A DNA stretch of 64,000 nt from Datnioides undecimradiatus. Its lineage: Eukaryota; Chordata; Actinopteri; Lobotiformes; Datnioididae. The stretch covers positions 2,236,612 through 2,300,611 of the forward strand of contig WARS01000065.1 in assembly GCA_008933995.1 (NCBI GenBank). The letters are read 5' to 3'. Each line of letters begins with the position of its first letter. The first letter of the stretch is position 1. This document shows, one piece after another, positions 54,301-63,995 of the stretch. Position numbers and translations under genes: made by a program. The notes under the pieces were generated by a model that was not told where the DNA came from, did not search any database, and saw only the letters and a list, made by a program, of their open reading frames with translations.

Positions 54301-57300
54301 CTAGTTATAAGTGGTCAAATATGTTATTTTGTGATTTGGGTGAAAAAGCTTAAATCAGCTGTTGAGTCCCTGGAGTGTATCTTCTTTTTTTAAAGACAGC
54401 AGCGTAATGCTTTCATTCATTAATTCATGTGGAAATCTCTGTTCTCATCTCCTGTCTTCCCCTTTAATACTGACAACTTTAAACTTTCTCTGATGGCTCT
54501 GATGGATCAACCTATAGAGAATTCCCCCTCCAGGAAAATTTAGGCACTCCAGCAGCTGTTGCAAATGTATTTATCCCCCTAGCAACGTTGCTAATTGAGA
54601 GTGACTGCACATAGCGGAAGGTTTGATCAGGTTACTCCAGTGAGTCAAAGTGCTCCCTGTGAGCCTGCAGTGAGCAGGCTGAGCCGACAGGGGAGTGGCG
54701 GAGTCAAACAGAGGTCTCCCCACAGGGACTTCAACAAGCCTATGGATGTACCTTGACAGACAGACTCGACATTGACAATTCTTTGCCGTTTTCTTGCAGG
54801 GCAATTAAAATTCACCTTGACAGCTTGTGCAGAGCATTAGAGAAATATACGATCAGCAGTGCTGGGTGGGGTTTTATTATTGCTGCTTTTCTTTAGCATG
54901 GCAGTTTCATTAACTCATCTGCAGCTTTTCCCCCCTCCTCCAATTAATCAACCCATGATGCATCAGTGATTTGGGCGTCAGGCTAGCAGCACTCTTGTCA
55001 ATAAATCCTAGATGGATCGGTCCCCTGCTTCATACACAGGCTGAATCACTCACAGGGCCTGCGTCAGATCCACTAGTCTGCCCTGGCACCACACTTCTTT
55101 GTTAATTAGCTGTGAACTGCTCCAGAGGGGAAAGCTGAATTATTCAGAGGGAGCATAACTAGAATACAAATATAGAAAAATGTTATCTGCAATGTTTATA
55201 TCCTCAGATTGCAATATTGTGCCTGCTCCTGGTAATTACTAACACACACACACACATTGTCCTTATTTAATATTTTAATACTGGGTCACAGATTTGGCTG
55301 AGTGTCACTTGGCATTTCCACGGACTCTGCACTCCGACCAAGATTTCACTGTGCACTCTCAGATGCAGAGCAGAGCTCGATAAATACAAATTAGCTTGAC
55401 ACGGTATGGTCCCCCAAAGATTACAAAGAGCTATTTATGTACCGTGTGTACAGTATACTCCTATCCAAATGCACAAGAACCAAATTAGGTGACACCCAAG
55501 ACTCAATTCCAGGGGTTAGTTGACTCCGCTGACTGAATTTTGCATATTGTGTTTGTTTGGTCAGCGACTGCACAATCATTATCCTGAGATTTGTTTATCA
55601 TTTGAATGAAACGGGACATCCACATTCTGAAAAAAGGAACTGTTTTCAGCCTTCAGGTCATATGCTGCATGTGTTCAGCAGGACTGCTGAATAATTACAC
55701 ATGTAACCAACCACTTTGAGTCAGTTTTTCAGCTGCGTTAGTGAGGATGACTCAGTGATGGCCATGTCAGTGCATCACTTTGGTTCAGACATATGTATCT
55801 CAGTAACTACTGCATGGCTTGCATTAGAGTTTTGTACAGATATTAATGGTCCTCTAAGGATAAAGCTCACTGACATCAGTTAACCCTCTGCTTGAAGAAT
55901 AATCAGAATATTTTTTATTTCATACTTTGTGGGACTGTCAGACTGATTTGTGTTTCTGACTCCTAGACGATAAATCCTGCGGACTCCACTGCCACCATGA
56001 AAATTACATTTTTGGTCAGGCTGTACGGTAATAAGCAAAAGTTAGCATGCTAACATGCTAAACTATCATTGTAGACATTATACCTGCCAAACAACATCAT
56101 GTCAGTATTGTCAATGTGAGCATACAGCTATTAGCAGTTAGCTCAAAGCACACAGTGTTTAATACCTGCTAGCATGGCTGTGTAGGCTCTTAGTCTTGTT
56201 ATACTAGCCAACTTGAATACAGGTTTGGTTTTATTTGAACAAGAAAACCGTGAAGTTAACAGTTTGTAGGGCTGACAGAACTTTACGGAAGGGTGAAGCG
56301 TATCTTTGGTTGCACAGCTGACCACTTTGTTTTTGCATACCAATAGAATAAGCTGGACAGATTTGGTCTCCACGTTAATGCACTCCATGTAAGCGATGGT
56401 TTCGGTGTTACACGCTGCAATCTGCCATGCATCAAACACTCTTCCTAGAATCGCTATGTCAAAAGACAGCCACTAAGGTGTGAATTGACCATTTTAGCTG
56501 CTGAAAACAGATTTACACTCCTTATCCAACACTGGATTTGCTTAAGATGTGTTCTCCCTCTAACAAAATCATGCCTGCTGTTTTGTCTGAAGCACTGCTG
56601 CTTGGACTGCGGCGGTGAAACAGAATTTGTCTGGAATGCCCGGAGCTCCCGCAGTTTCAGACATCTGTAAAATGATTTAGCATTCGCGGTTAGAAAATAA
56701 ATACCCCCTCCACTGTCCAGAAATTACCTCTGAAAATACCACACTGCGCTTAAGCACAGCATCCAACTATTATAATTCAATGTTCAAGCTGCGGTGGTAA
56801 TTAACCCGTCCTTTCTACCTGTTGGGCCTGTTATGAACCTCCACTGTTAAGTAATGCATTCATGGCAGCCAATAAGTAATTTGCAGTACTAGGAACGGTG
56901 TAATATTGTAATTGAGTCATGAGTGGCTGTGTTGCTTGGAAACTGCACACAGAGCGTGACGGGTTATATGGAGGATATCTTGATCAAAGTGAGCTGTATC
57001 TCATATATTCTGCATTTATCTTATTGACGGGTTTTTGTTGTTATTAAATTCAGGATGCAGCCTTTTAAACTGACAAAGGATTCAAATGTAATCCTCAAGC
57101 ATTATCCTACGTATTATGATGGAGTCTTTTGTTGCTATAATCTGTTTGAATGTGAAATCTACAATACAGCTCAGCAGCTGTTTTCATACATAGCAAAAAA
57201 TGGAGTTTGTGCGATTTAAAATGACCACAAATGTTGTCGAACAGCATTTTTTCATTTTTATGACCGGGCTCTCTGTCAAAATAAATACTCTTACAAAGCA

Positions 57301-60300
57301 GCTTTTCATTCTTTTCATTCATCATTTTAAAATGAATGATGCACCTCATCAGTTCTTCATCTCCATCAGATATTGAAATATGGCAGTAAATTAATATCCG
57401 TATCTCAGTCGAATAGCAGATGCAGTCTAAATATCAACCCAAGGGTCTCGAATCTCTCACTAAATGATATGTTTAGACTGAAAGGGGAAGATTGTCTGAT
57501 TTCATAATTACCCTGATCATACCCCTGTCTGTCCCTCAGCATGCTATTAGCAAATAGGCCGACTCCACAGCAGCTTTGCTGTCAGAGGGAAAAGTGCTTT
57601 CTCTCGGCCAGCAGGCAGGCTTACGGCACACCTCTCTAATTCCTCTTATAGTGCTGAAATTCCTTTTTCACCCACAAGTGAAGTCCTAACAGATGCAGTT
57701 GACAACCCTCATTCCATAATCTGTACGTCTGTTACATCCGATATAATATTATTAAGCTACGTAATGTGACGGAGCTTAGAAAATGGTTAGCAGATAGCCG
57801 TGTTAGCTTGTACGTTTCATCACTTTGCCTTGGAAGGAGGCTACAGGTGAGAAAAGGAGCAGTAAGGATGTAGTGAGCCAGCCAAGGAGAGATTCACATT
57901 CTTACCAAAATCACAAGCCCACATTGTATTAGGATGTGTATTTGTATTAGGAGTTCTGAGGCAAAAAAAAAAATAAAAAAAATCCACTCTTACACAAGAA
58001 GTTCCTGGTTTTAACATAACAGATTGGACATTTCTTTCCTTGAATTTGAAATTGCTTCTGTTGAGCTGTTTCTTTGTGATTTGGATGAGGCATGAACCAC
58101 ATCTTTCCATGCTCTGTTGTTGCAGAATGCGTTCAACTCAGACGAGGACAATGGCGATGCCAGCGTGTACGAAATGATGTGCACCGCAGGTGAGTGAAGG
58201 ACTGATGGGAAGTGGAAGGAGGACAAAAGGAAAGCCGGTAATGGAATTGTTTTTTTTTTTCCAGCACATCATTATGCTGGGTTGCTGCTCATTTCCGACC
58301 ACTGAATATTTTCCCCTTGCTGATAGACACACCGTGCAGCGTTGCTTCCGATTAGCTCTGAGATGATAGTGGCAACAACAGCGTGCAGAACTTCAGCAAT
58401 GGTACTCAAGCAATAGCACAGTAAACACTTTGTGCATTAGGGACTCCCTGCGCTGCAGATGCACAGAGAGAGCAGGGGGGAGATGATGGAGAGGCGGAGG
58501 AGGAGAATATCTACGCACCACTGGGGGTGAATGGCGAATATGACACCATCCTGAACCCATCAAAAACCGTGGCAATTGCCAATCGCCCACCAGCACCCAC
58601 ACCTCGCCCTGAGAGCACCCAGGTGAAGGAGGACAGAACCCCTTACATTGCCAAAGGTAACTTACAGTGACTTGCTATCCTTTTGCTGCATCCCTTGCCC
58701 CCAATTTGTCTTCAAAGATGACATGATGGAGCTGATTTTGGAGTATAAAACACCACCGAGTTATGCTCAGCATGTGAAGGGGAGATCATGTGGGAGGGGG
58801 GAAGTGCCTGGAATGTGCATTGCCATTGTCAGTGGAGTGCTGCTGAACAGAGCGGAGAGGCTTTTTTCCTTTTTTTTTGTGATGCAGTTTGTTTTGATCC
58901 CATAAACCGCAAGAACACGGTCGCTCCCTGCTGCAAAAACAAACAAAAGCGAGGGAAGAGAAAGACCCATTTGCCTGCGTCAAGAGCCCACAGTCCCTAA
59001 CTGTTCAATTTCTGAGGCGTGAATATTTCATGAAGATGAAACATCCAAAAGTGACTGGTATTATTAAGGCTTATAAATCATTAAAACTGCTGCGACTTCT
59101 CTGTTTCATCTTGTAAGTGTACACATGCATCCACAATTAATTATTCCCACAGACAGTATTACACTCTGCCCTCACTAAGTATCACTTGTGCATTCAAAAA
59201 AAAGAAAGAAACACACACAACTGATTAAAATTGTGCAACAGGCACTCTCTCCCCATTATGCAGCTTTTTACTGAGCTTGCTTGTATCCAGTAGGCCAACT
59301 CTCGGCCCGATGGGACTTACAAAGCAAAAAAGAAATTGAGTGCACCACTGAACTCCCTGCATCCCAACCATCTCCTCAGTAACAGAGAGGGAACTACCGG
59401 GCTGCCATCTGCAACCAATCTTGGCCAGACCAAGGCCAAGTCAGCCAGAATAAGTCATTACACATGTTTTCCATCGTCCTTGTCCCCAGAGCGCACGATA
59501 GAAAGGAGAGGGATTTTGAGGTTTCCATCTATTGAGACAGCGGAGCTTCAAACCACACAAGGATCACATTTTGCTCCTCACTCCCACTGCCGCAGTGAGA
59601 GATGTGAGAGGAGAGATGAGGCTCTGTGGAGGATTAGGCGAGGAGCCAGTTATGGCAGACCAGTGCACAAGTGGAAATAATGAGGAGTTTTCTTTTGTTA
59701 ACGGCAACGTCCCGAGCTCAATTAGACCGAGATGCTATGAAATGTTGAATGAAATTCGACCGTACAGAGTGGAATCACTGGGCGAGGTAACTGCACGGAG
59801 AGCAATGTACACACTCCAAGACAAGGCGAGGTAATAGCTCAAGTCATGTGACAAATCCTGCGCGGTGCTCCACTCACAATTTCATTCTGAATAAAGCCAT
59901 ACAGCCAGGCTTGTGCCATGAACAAGGCAATAAAAAGAAAGGGTGGCTGTGTTTGAACATGAAGTGGAAAAGAGCGAGACGCTGTCATGGAGGAAGTAGT
60001 CAGAGGTGGGATTATCTTGCAGGGTGTGGATGTTGAATTCTAATCCAGTGTTGGTCACACAGCCGCAGCTCCACCGCCTCCGACAGCTAAACAGTGTAGG
60101 CTTTCATTCTGAGTGCTCACTACCAAACCAAAAGCATCATTCAGGGGCGTCGAATTCAATCCAGAGCTCAATGTGTGTGTCTTTTGCTGACAGAAGCCCA
60201 GATCTGAGCCATGGAATTACTGAGCCATGAATAATCAGGATACTTGTTATTTCACAGATATTCAGATTCAATTAGTATTTTTATGAAACATTAATAGGAT

Positions 60301-63300
60301 GTTTTTCGTCCTGCTGGCTGTGCACGCAGAGCCACAGTTGATTGTAAATTTAGAGTATGGCGTCATCTAGTGGAAGGATTGTCAAATTGCAGGAGCATGA
60401 GTCCTTTTTAGAAATCAGCTTTGGCTTGCAGCAGCCTTGCAACATATTTAGCGTAGGTAATGGTCCAAAGTAAAAACAAAACAACTGAAATTAGATATAT
60501 GATATCTCTTACTAAATAACTGTTGTATCATAAGGTAAAGTGTTATTGTAAGCTGCTCTGTGTTGACAGTGTTCCAGAAGAAGACGACACCACAGGGAGA
60601 TGCTGATCTGTATTCACTTCCCACTAAACAAGGTGAGTGTAATATGGGATTCACTCCATAAAAGCTTAATCAATGAACGTCAGGCCCAGGCTCCAGTGAC
60701 TGACTATTGCACTTCCATGAAGTTGGGGAACTCAACAAGAGACAGAGAGGTTAAACTAGCAACCTATAGCACATGTTAGCTGTGACATCCTGCCTTGTAC
60801 ACACCCATATCCAGTTTAGGGCAGACCTTCTGTTATAAATGATCAACATATAAATAGCTGAACAAACCTTTCAAACATTAGAGATGTTATTTATTATATT
60901 TTTGGGGATCCTATATTACTATATAACAATTAGCTCAAGCTGATAATAATAGAGTGGGGCATGACAAGCAACCAAGGCCCAAGTCCAGTACAACCACTAA
61001 GCCACCAGGATGTGCCTGTTTTCTCAGACTTGAGTGTTTCCCTCTGCACATGATCGCACGGAGGCTTTAATCATCAGTCTCTTCTGTAGTTGAGGATCTG
61101 GCTTTGTCATTCGCGCACAAAAAGACAGCTGCAGTCTTCAGTTTTGAAGCTTGTGTCAATAACAGCAAAATGTGAGATGGAGAGGCTGTTGCCATTTGTT
61201 TTCGCCTGCACTGTCTCCAAAAATGCGCTTTTATTACCCCCATTGCTCATAACAGCAGGACTTTTACTGCGCCAGGGAGTTTTCTCTGTCTTCTCTCCTC
61301 TGCATTGCACTTTGGAAATACCTGCTGCGTGATGTCAGTTAACGCCGACATTCTTAGATAATTTGCATTTTGTTACATTGATTAAAATTGGAGGGATCTC
61401 TGCGGGGAAATAAGTCACTGTAGCAGTAATGGGCACGATAAAAAAGGGCAGGTAGCCATTTCAAACGCGCCCGGGTGCCAAGTAGATTGGACAAAATTAA
61501 AAAGAAAAAGTGCAGAGGAGAGAAAGAGCTGCTACATCGACCACCTACGGAGATACAAAGCCATTTTACTGCTCCGCTGTACTGTCGGTGACACTGAGTG
61601 ACAGATCCAAAGATCATCACAGTCACCCAGAAAATTACTTACCACCATCACCTCATGACTCACTGGCATTACAGATGTGCCGGGCAAAATCACATTACCT
61701 CTCTATGAATGCCATCTGGAGTGGCTGTATACCCTGTCTTGTCTTATTTCTCTCATTCAAAACAGGAACAAACAGTCTAATTCATTTTCTATGAGGTCCA
61801 GCTTGTTAACTTGTCCTCAGACGTGTGGTGATGATTATTTGTTGTTTTGCACTTTTTTTGGTCAGATTATCTGATTTCCCAAAGCAGCATATGTCTTTAT
61901 TGAGTTCTTGTTCGTTGCAGCGTGGGAGCGAGAAGACAGAATCGCTTCCACCTATGATACCTTCGTGCCAAACCAGATACATGGGCTTCAGGAGCTCATT
62001 GAGCTCCAGCTGAGGGTGAAGGCAGGTTCACTCACCGTGGACGGGGCCCTGGAGCGCTTCAGCGACTGGCAGCGGGTTCAGAAGGGCATGGATGGCATCC
62101 AGCAGGTAGCACTATCCCACACTGTGATCACTCTCACACAGGACTTGAATCGAAGAAGCATGCAGGACCAAACCCTAATAAAACTATGACCATCTGTTGC
62201 TCATGACACGCCAGCCTGCAGAACAGTCCACTCAAAATAGAACATGAAAGCACGAGAAACAATGTACCCCAGAGTAAAGAAGAGGGTTATTTAAGACAGC
62301 AATGGCCCCAAGAAGAGGGAGTATATGGTTGCAGATGTGGGTGGTCAGCCCAGAAAACTCATCAGTGATTGGTCATCTTATGTGTCTGTGCCCTTCAAGT
62401 GTTTTCTGAGTGCAAGCTCAGGGCTGATGCTGCATTCACAGGCTCCTCAGACGTTAATTAAGGGAATGAGGGACAGGTGTGCAGGAGGGGGGCCGGGAGG
62501 GCAGGAAGGGGGGCCGGGAGGGGGGCCGGGAGGGGGGCGATCAGGTGGCTGGGCAATGTCAGAGAGAGCTGAGGACACCTGCTGGGTGAGGAGGGAACGA
62601 CAGGAGTTGTTATAACAGACAGTTATGAAAAGTGGCAGAAAAAGGTACAAAAATAAGCTAAAACGGTGCTCGTTGCCATGACAGCAGACTGATTCGGCTG
62701 TTAATTTACTCAAAGGTCCTGAGCTTCCAGCTGTCTAAATAAACCTTTGTCATGGAACACATTTGTACAAGTCGCAGCAGGAAAAACACAGGTGTAAAGA
62801 ATAAAATTAATGATGTCTACTTAGCTGCTTGCTGCTTACTGTTAGCCTTTTCAGATTTATTGTAAGTTTTTACAGTTTACATTACAAGGTGAATTCTGAG
62901 TATTTTGCTGTTGTAGCTGTTTCTGGTGGAGACTTTTCCTACTTTACGTGCAGTCAGGTGGTCGGATCTAAGGGTTCTCCGTGTTAAGATTGTGCTTAAG
63001 ACAGTATTTGCAGGTTTCCAGCAGTCCTCCATGACCCTTTCCCCAACCTGTGGAAACATAACACAGATCATTTATGGAAAACTCATAATACATAAATAAA
63101 CGGATGTTTTGTGTATGTCGGTCTAATATTAGAGTGCTGATCTTTGTCTGTGCAGGAGAAGTTGAGCCAGCTAAGAGCCGGTATCATCAACAGCAGAGAG
63201 GACGATGACAGCGTCTACGGTAAATATTCCTGCATGCTGGATATGCAGGTTGAACTTTGCTGTCATCACAGAGAGGCTGCACAGAGCTCGGCCTTCCTGG

Positions 63301-63772
63301 AACTTTAACATAAAACTAAATAATATGCAGTGGCGTTGAAGTAGCAAGTAGCCACCTTATAAATGACTGTATAAAACTGTATACTGTAAATGACTTGGAA
63401 ACTCTTCTCTCCCCGCAGATAAAATCAACATCGTTCATCACACGCCAAGTGAGTCTTTAAAAGAAACGTATCTCAGTGTGCGCAGAGAAAACCTGTGTTT
63501 GCATGCCTTTGTAGTTTCTCCAGCCCCAGTTGCAGTGCTGGGGAATTAATCCTCAGGGAAGTGTTATTTAATCAAATCCCCAGCGTCATGTTTTGATCTA
63601 GTGAGTTTCACTTGCACTAAATGGGAGTGTTTTATTTTCTTTTACTGAACAATCCTCTGTTCAGCTGTGCATATTGGATAATTTCCCTCCAGGTGTTACA
63701 GTGAATGAAAGTCGCAGAGGAAGCCAAGCAGGGGAGTCGGATTTTTACAGCAAGCCGCTGAAAGGACAGCAT
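45328..63772 (+). CDS. bank1: B-cell scaffold protein with ankyrin repeats, exons 1-14 (3' end off window)
   Basis: Cytoplasmic adaptor of B-cell receptor and TLR signalling; in mammals it links Lyn, PLC-gamma2, the IP3 receptor, MyD88 and TRAF6. Fourteen exons join in frame for 609 codons. Domains: TIR-like, about residues 5-135; DBB (Dof/BCAP/BANK), about 175-277; ankyrin-type, about 318-381; acidic linker with YEMM (396-399), YAPL (421) and EYDTIL (430); proline-rich RPPAPTPRP (445-453); helical segment near 500-560; then tyrosines in SVYDKI (572) and DFYSKP (601). Identity rests on close matches such as EVEFTGEN, FPAGNV, PSLLHFAAQYG, TPYIAKVFQ and KINIVHH. Human BANK1 is about 785 residues; this protein is shorter, mostly in the linker after the ankyrin region. 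The ATG at 45328 has G at -3. An acceptor at 63995 may open the next exon. Confidence 0.95.
45692..46084 (+). CDS. bank1: bank1 coding exon 2 (TIR-like domain)
   Basis: 393 bp encoding residues 5-135. IIYETEAEQWATYLHSVF matches the start of the human domain; QYTCKLLILSKGML and VVVLLCGVESL are the following core strands; it ends EQDAHEYLSTVTDIVKK. This fold is described as a TIR-like domain that contacts MyD88 and TRAF6 signalling in mammals. The exon is GC-rich (about 57%) against AT-rich introns. Acceptor TTCTTGTAG, donor G/GTATGG. Confidence 0.95.
46293..46302 (+). promoter_or_regulatory. bank1: kappa-B-like site in bank1 intron 2
   Basis: GGGACATTCC fits the consensus GGGRNNYYCC. It is 209 bp past exon 2. 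Motif match only. Confidence 0.3.
47065..47185 (+). promoter_or_regulatory. bank1: Candidate B-lineage enhancer: ETS, E-box and two octamers
   Basis: Within 120 bp: a PU.1-like GAGGAAG (47071-47077), an E2A-type E-box CAGGTG (47093-47098), and two perfect octamers ATGCAAAT (47120-47127 and 47174-47181). These are the classic motif types of immunoglobulin-type B-cell enhancers, here in intron 2 of a B-cell gene. Seen as sequence matches; activity is inferred. Confidence 0.4.
47937..48079 (+). CDS. bank1: bank1 coding exon 3
   Basis: 143 bp encoding residues 136-183, a low-complexity Ser/Ala/Gln linker ending NIVVVPSRVPCG, which starts the DBB domain. Acceptor CATCTCTTGCAG, donor GGG/GTGAGA. 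Confidence 0.88.
48080..48456 (+). other. bank1: bank1 introns 3 and 4
   Basis: Two very short introns, 48080-48180 (101 bp) and 48320-48456 (137 bp), with no other features. Confidence 0.88.
48181..48319 (+). CDS. bank1: bank1 coding exon 4 (DBB domain)
   Basis: 139 bp encoding residues 184-229: SSTEVFILLKNEA, AEVEFTGENQTLRVKP and WNERILYLNAP. Clear match to the Dof/BCAP/BANK domain, an Ig/IPT-like fold that mediates self-association in this adaptor family. Acceptor TTTGGCAG, donor G/GTGAAC. Confidence 0.95.
48457..48599 (+). CDS. bank1: bank1 coding exon 5 (DBB domain end)
   Basis: 143 bp encoding residues 230-277: DFPAGNVRVTVYSNGVPL, QLQYYSNMEEI and ARAADPVDFMCQ. Acceptor TCTATTGCAG, donor CAG/GTAAAG. 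Confidence 0.94.
48652..49139. mobile_element. hAT-like non-autonomous element (MITE), 488 bp
   Basis: Perfect terminal inverted repeats: CCAGTGGTGAAAAAG at 48651-48665 and CTTTTTCACCACTGG at 49126-49140. The ends CAGTGG...CCACTG are typical of hAT elements. Flanking octamers GTTGTCCC (48644-48651) and GTTGTACG (49140-49147) agree at 6 of 8 positions, as expected for an aged 8-bp target duplication. Internal ACTCAAGTAC and ACTTAAGTAAAA strings are typical of an abundant percomorph family. No transposase ORF. Confidence 0.85.
50074..50188 (+). CDS. bank1: bank1 coding exon 6
   Basis: 115 bp encoding residues 278-315, AFQESSVEKLDQKLASML to GLQCENTPER. Corresponds to the helical connector between the DBB and ankyrin regions. 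Acceptor GATTTTAG, donor G/GTAGAG. Confidence 0.93.
51080..51276 (+). CDS. bank1: bank1 coding exon 7 (ankyrin region)
   Basis: 197 bp encoding residues 316-381: ELHHADVPSLLHFAAQYGFK, SLLLQCPGADQAL, NRHGQTPTEIAKSHGHAEL, HVLLKETL. This is the ankyrin-type segment. Of several upstream AGs, the one at 51078-51079 fits the phase left by exon 6 and gives the length expected from human. 51014 also fits the phase but has a poor pyrimidine tract and would add 22 residues. Donor CTG/GTAACT. The frame stays open 318 bases past the donor. Confidence 0.88.
52790..53060 (+). repeat. Percomorph interspersed repeat, copy A
   Basis: Ordered boxes: TAGATTGAGATTAGCTTAGA, CTGGTTCTGTCCAAAGATAA followed by CAAAATCA, CAGCACCTCTAAAGCCCAC, GCCAGTAACTTCTGGGAGTC. 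This matches in order a common fish repeat known to me from memory. A reverse-oriented copy is at 53690-53900. Ends approximate; family name not asserted. Confidence 0.6.
53690..53900 (-). repeat. Percomorph interspersed repeat, copy B (opposite orientation)
   Basis: The reverse complement contains CCAAAGATTACAAAATCAG, nearly the same as the CCAAAGATAACAAAATCA of copy A. The plus strand has GCCAGAAAGTAGTCCTGCACATAA-type and GCTAAGCTAA boxes. Diverged and deleted relative to copy A. Confidence 0.55.
53905..54245. mobile_element. Degraded hAT-like element relic
   Basis: Shows CAAGTAAAAGCCCCGTATTA, TTTACTCAAGTAA, GCAATGCATCAT and ACAAGTACAAGTAAAATTG in the order of the family represented by 48652-49139. 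Terminal inverted repeats are not visible, so it is truncated or eroded. Confidence 0.45.
55790..56205 (+). repeat. Percomorph interspersed repeat with GTTAGCATGCTAACATGCTA core
   Basis: Core GTTAGCATGCTAACATGCTA at about 56041-56060, containing the 12-bp palindrome TTAGCATGCTAA, followed by ATTATACCTGCCAAACA, TTAGCTCAAAGCACA and GCTCTTAGTCTTGTT in order. I recognise this block order from a very frequent percomorph repeat. The left end is uncertain. Confidence 0.6.
58126..58189 (+). CDS. bank1: bank1 coding exon 8
   Basis: 64 bp encoding residues 382-402, NAFNSDEDNGDASVYEMM followed by CTA. Acidic linker with a YxxM motif at residues 396-399. Acceptor TGTTGTTGCAG, donor G/GTGAGT. It lies 6.8 kb from exon 7. 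Confidence 0.88.
58459..58656 (+). CDS. bank1: bank1 coding exon 9 (tyrosines and proline-rich motif)
   Basis: 198 bp encoding residues 403-468. Acidic stretch, then ENIYAPLGVNGEYDTILN, RPPAPTPRPES, and DRTPYIAK. EYDTIL and PPAPTPRP match human positions closely. Candidate SH2 and SH3 docking sites for Lyn-type kinases and PLC-gamma2. Acceptor TGCGCTGCAG, donor G/GTAACT. Confidence 0.94.
60570..60632 (+). CDS. bank1: bank1 coding exon 10
   Basis: 63 bp encoding residues 469-489, VFQKKTTPQGDADLYSLP then TKQ, continuing the conserved YIAKVFQ sequence. Acceptor TGTTGACAG, donor G/GTGAGT. Confidence 0.92.
61921..62105 (+). CDS. bank1: bank1 coding exon 11
   Basis: 185 bp encoding residues 490-551: WEREDRIASTYDTF, QIHGLQELIELQLRVKAG, TVDGALERFSDWQRVQKG, MDGIQQ. 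A helical region matching human LILLQEKVKNG...ALEKFKHWQ. Acceptor TTCGTTGCAG, donor CAG/GTAGCA. Confidence 0.95.
62486..62540 (+). repeat. G-rich minisatellite (AGGGGGGCCGGG)n
   Basis: 12-bp unit AGGGGGGCCGGG at 62486, 62507 and 62519, a partial fourth unit at 62531, and a 9-bp interruption after the first. Many G-runs of three or more make it a strong G-quadruplex candidate on the coding strand of bank1 intron 11. Confidence 0.9.
63156..63219 (+). CDS. bank1: bank1 coding exon 12
   Basis: 64 bp encoding residues 552-572, EKLSQLRAGIINSREDDDSV then Y, matching the human segment EKLRQLRD...NVY. Acceptor TCTGTGCAG, donor G/GTAAAT. Confidence 0.94.
63419..63448 (+). CDS. bank1: bank1 coding exon 13 (30 bp)
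   Basis: Short exon encoding residues 573-582, DKINIVHHTP, matching human NKLTIVHHP. Acceptor TCTCCCCGCAG, donor A/GTGAGT. Confidence 0.92.
63693..63772 (+). CDS. bank1: bank1 coding exon 14
   Basis: 80 bp encoding residues 583-609: SVTVNESRRGSQAGESDF, then YSKPLKGQH. Equivalent to the human C-terminal region around its FYNV tyrosine. Acceptor TTTCCCTCCAG, donor CAT/GTAAGT, phase 0. Confidence 0.87.
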
Positions 63773-63995
63773 GTAAGTCTGCTTCACATGCCAAAGGAGG
63801 AAGTTTGCATGATGCCATTTATTACCGGACAAATAACAAATTTCCCTCTGAATTGTTTCGCAGTTAAACTTCTTTTCGAAAGGTGAAAAACGGTGAAGGT
63901 GAGACTCACTTGGTGAATATGGATCCACTTTTCTGTCATAAATAATATTCAGATTTATTAAACTCAGCGTCTGTGTCACATTTTTCTATTTACAG

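Larger units (their letters stand above)
51277..58125 (+). other. bank1: bank1 intron 7 (6.8 kb)
   Basis: Largest bank1 intron seen and the main repeat reservoir of the window: an inverted pair of one repeat family (52790-53060 and 53690-53900), a second hAT-like relic (53905-54245) and another percomorph repeat (55790-56205). The first 318 bases continue the exon 7 reading frame. No other exon recognised. Confidence 0.8.
58190..63995 (+). other. bank1: bank1 introns 8 to 14
   Basis: Intron 8, 58190-58458; 9, 58657-60569; 10, 60633-61920; 11, 62106-63155; 12, 63220-63418; 13, 63449-63692; 14, 63773-63995. Intron 9 has an unexplained open stretch at 59532-59834. Intron 11 holds a G-rich minisatellite. 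Nothing else recognised. Confidence 0.8.
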
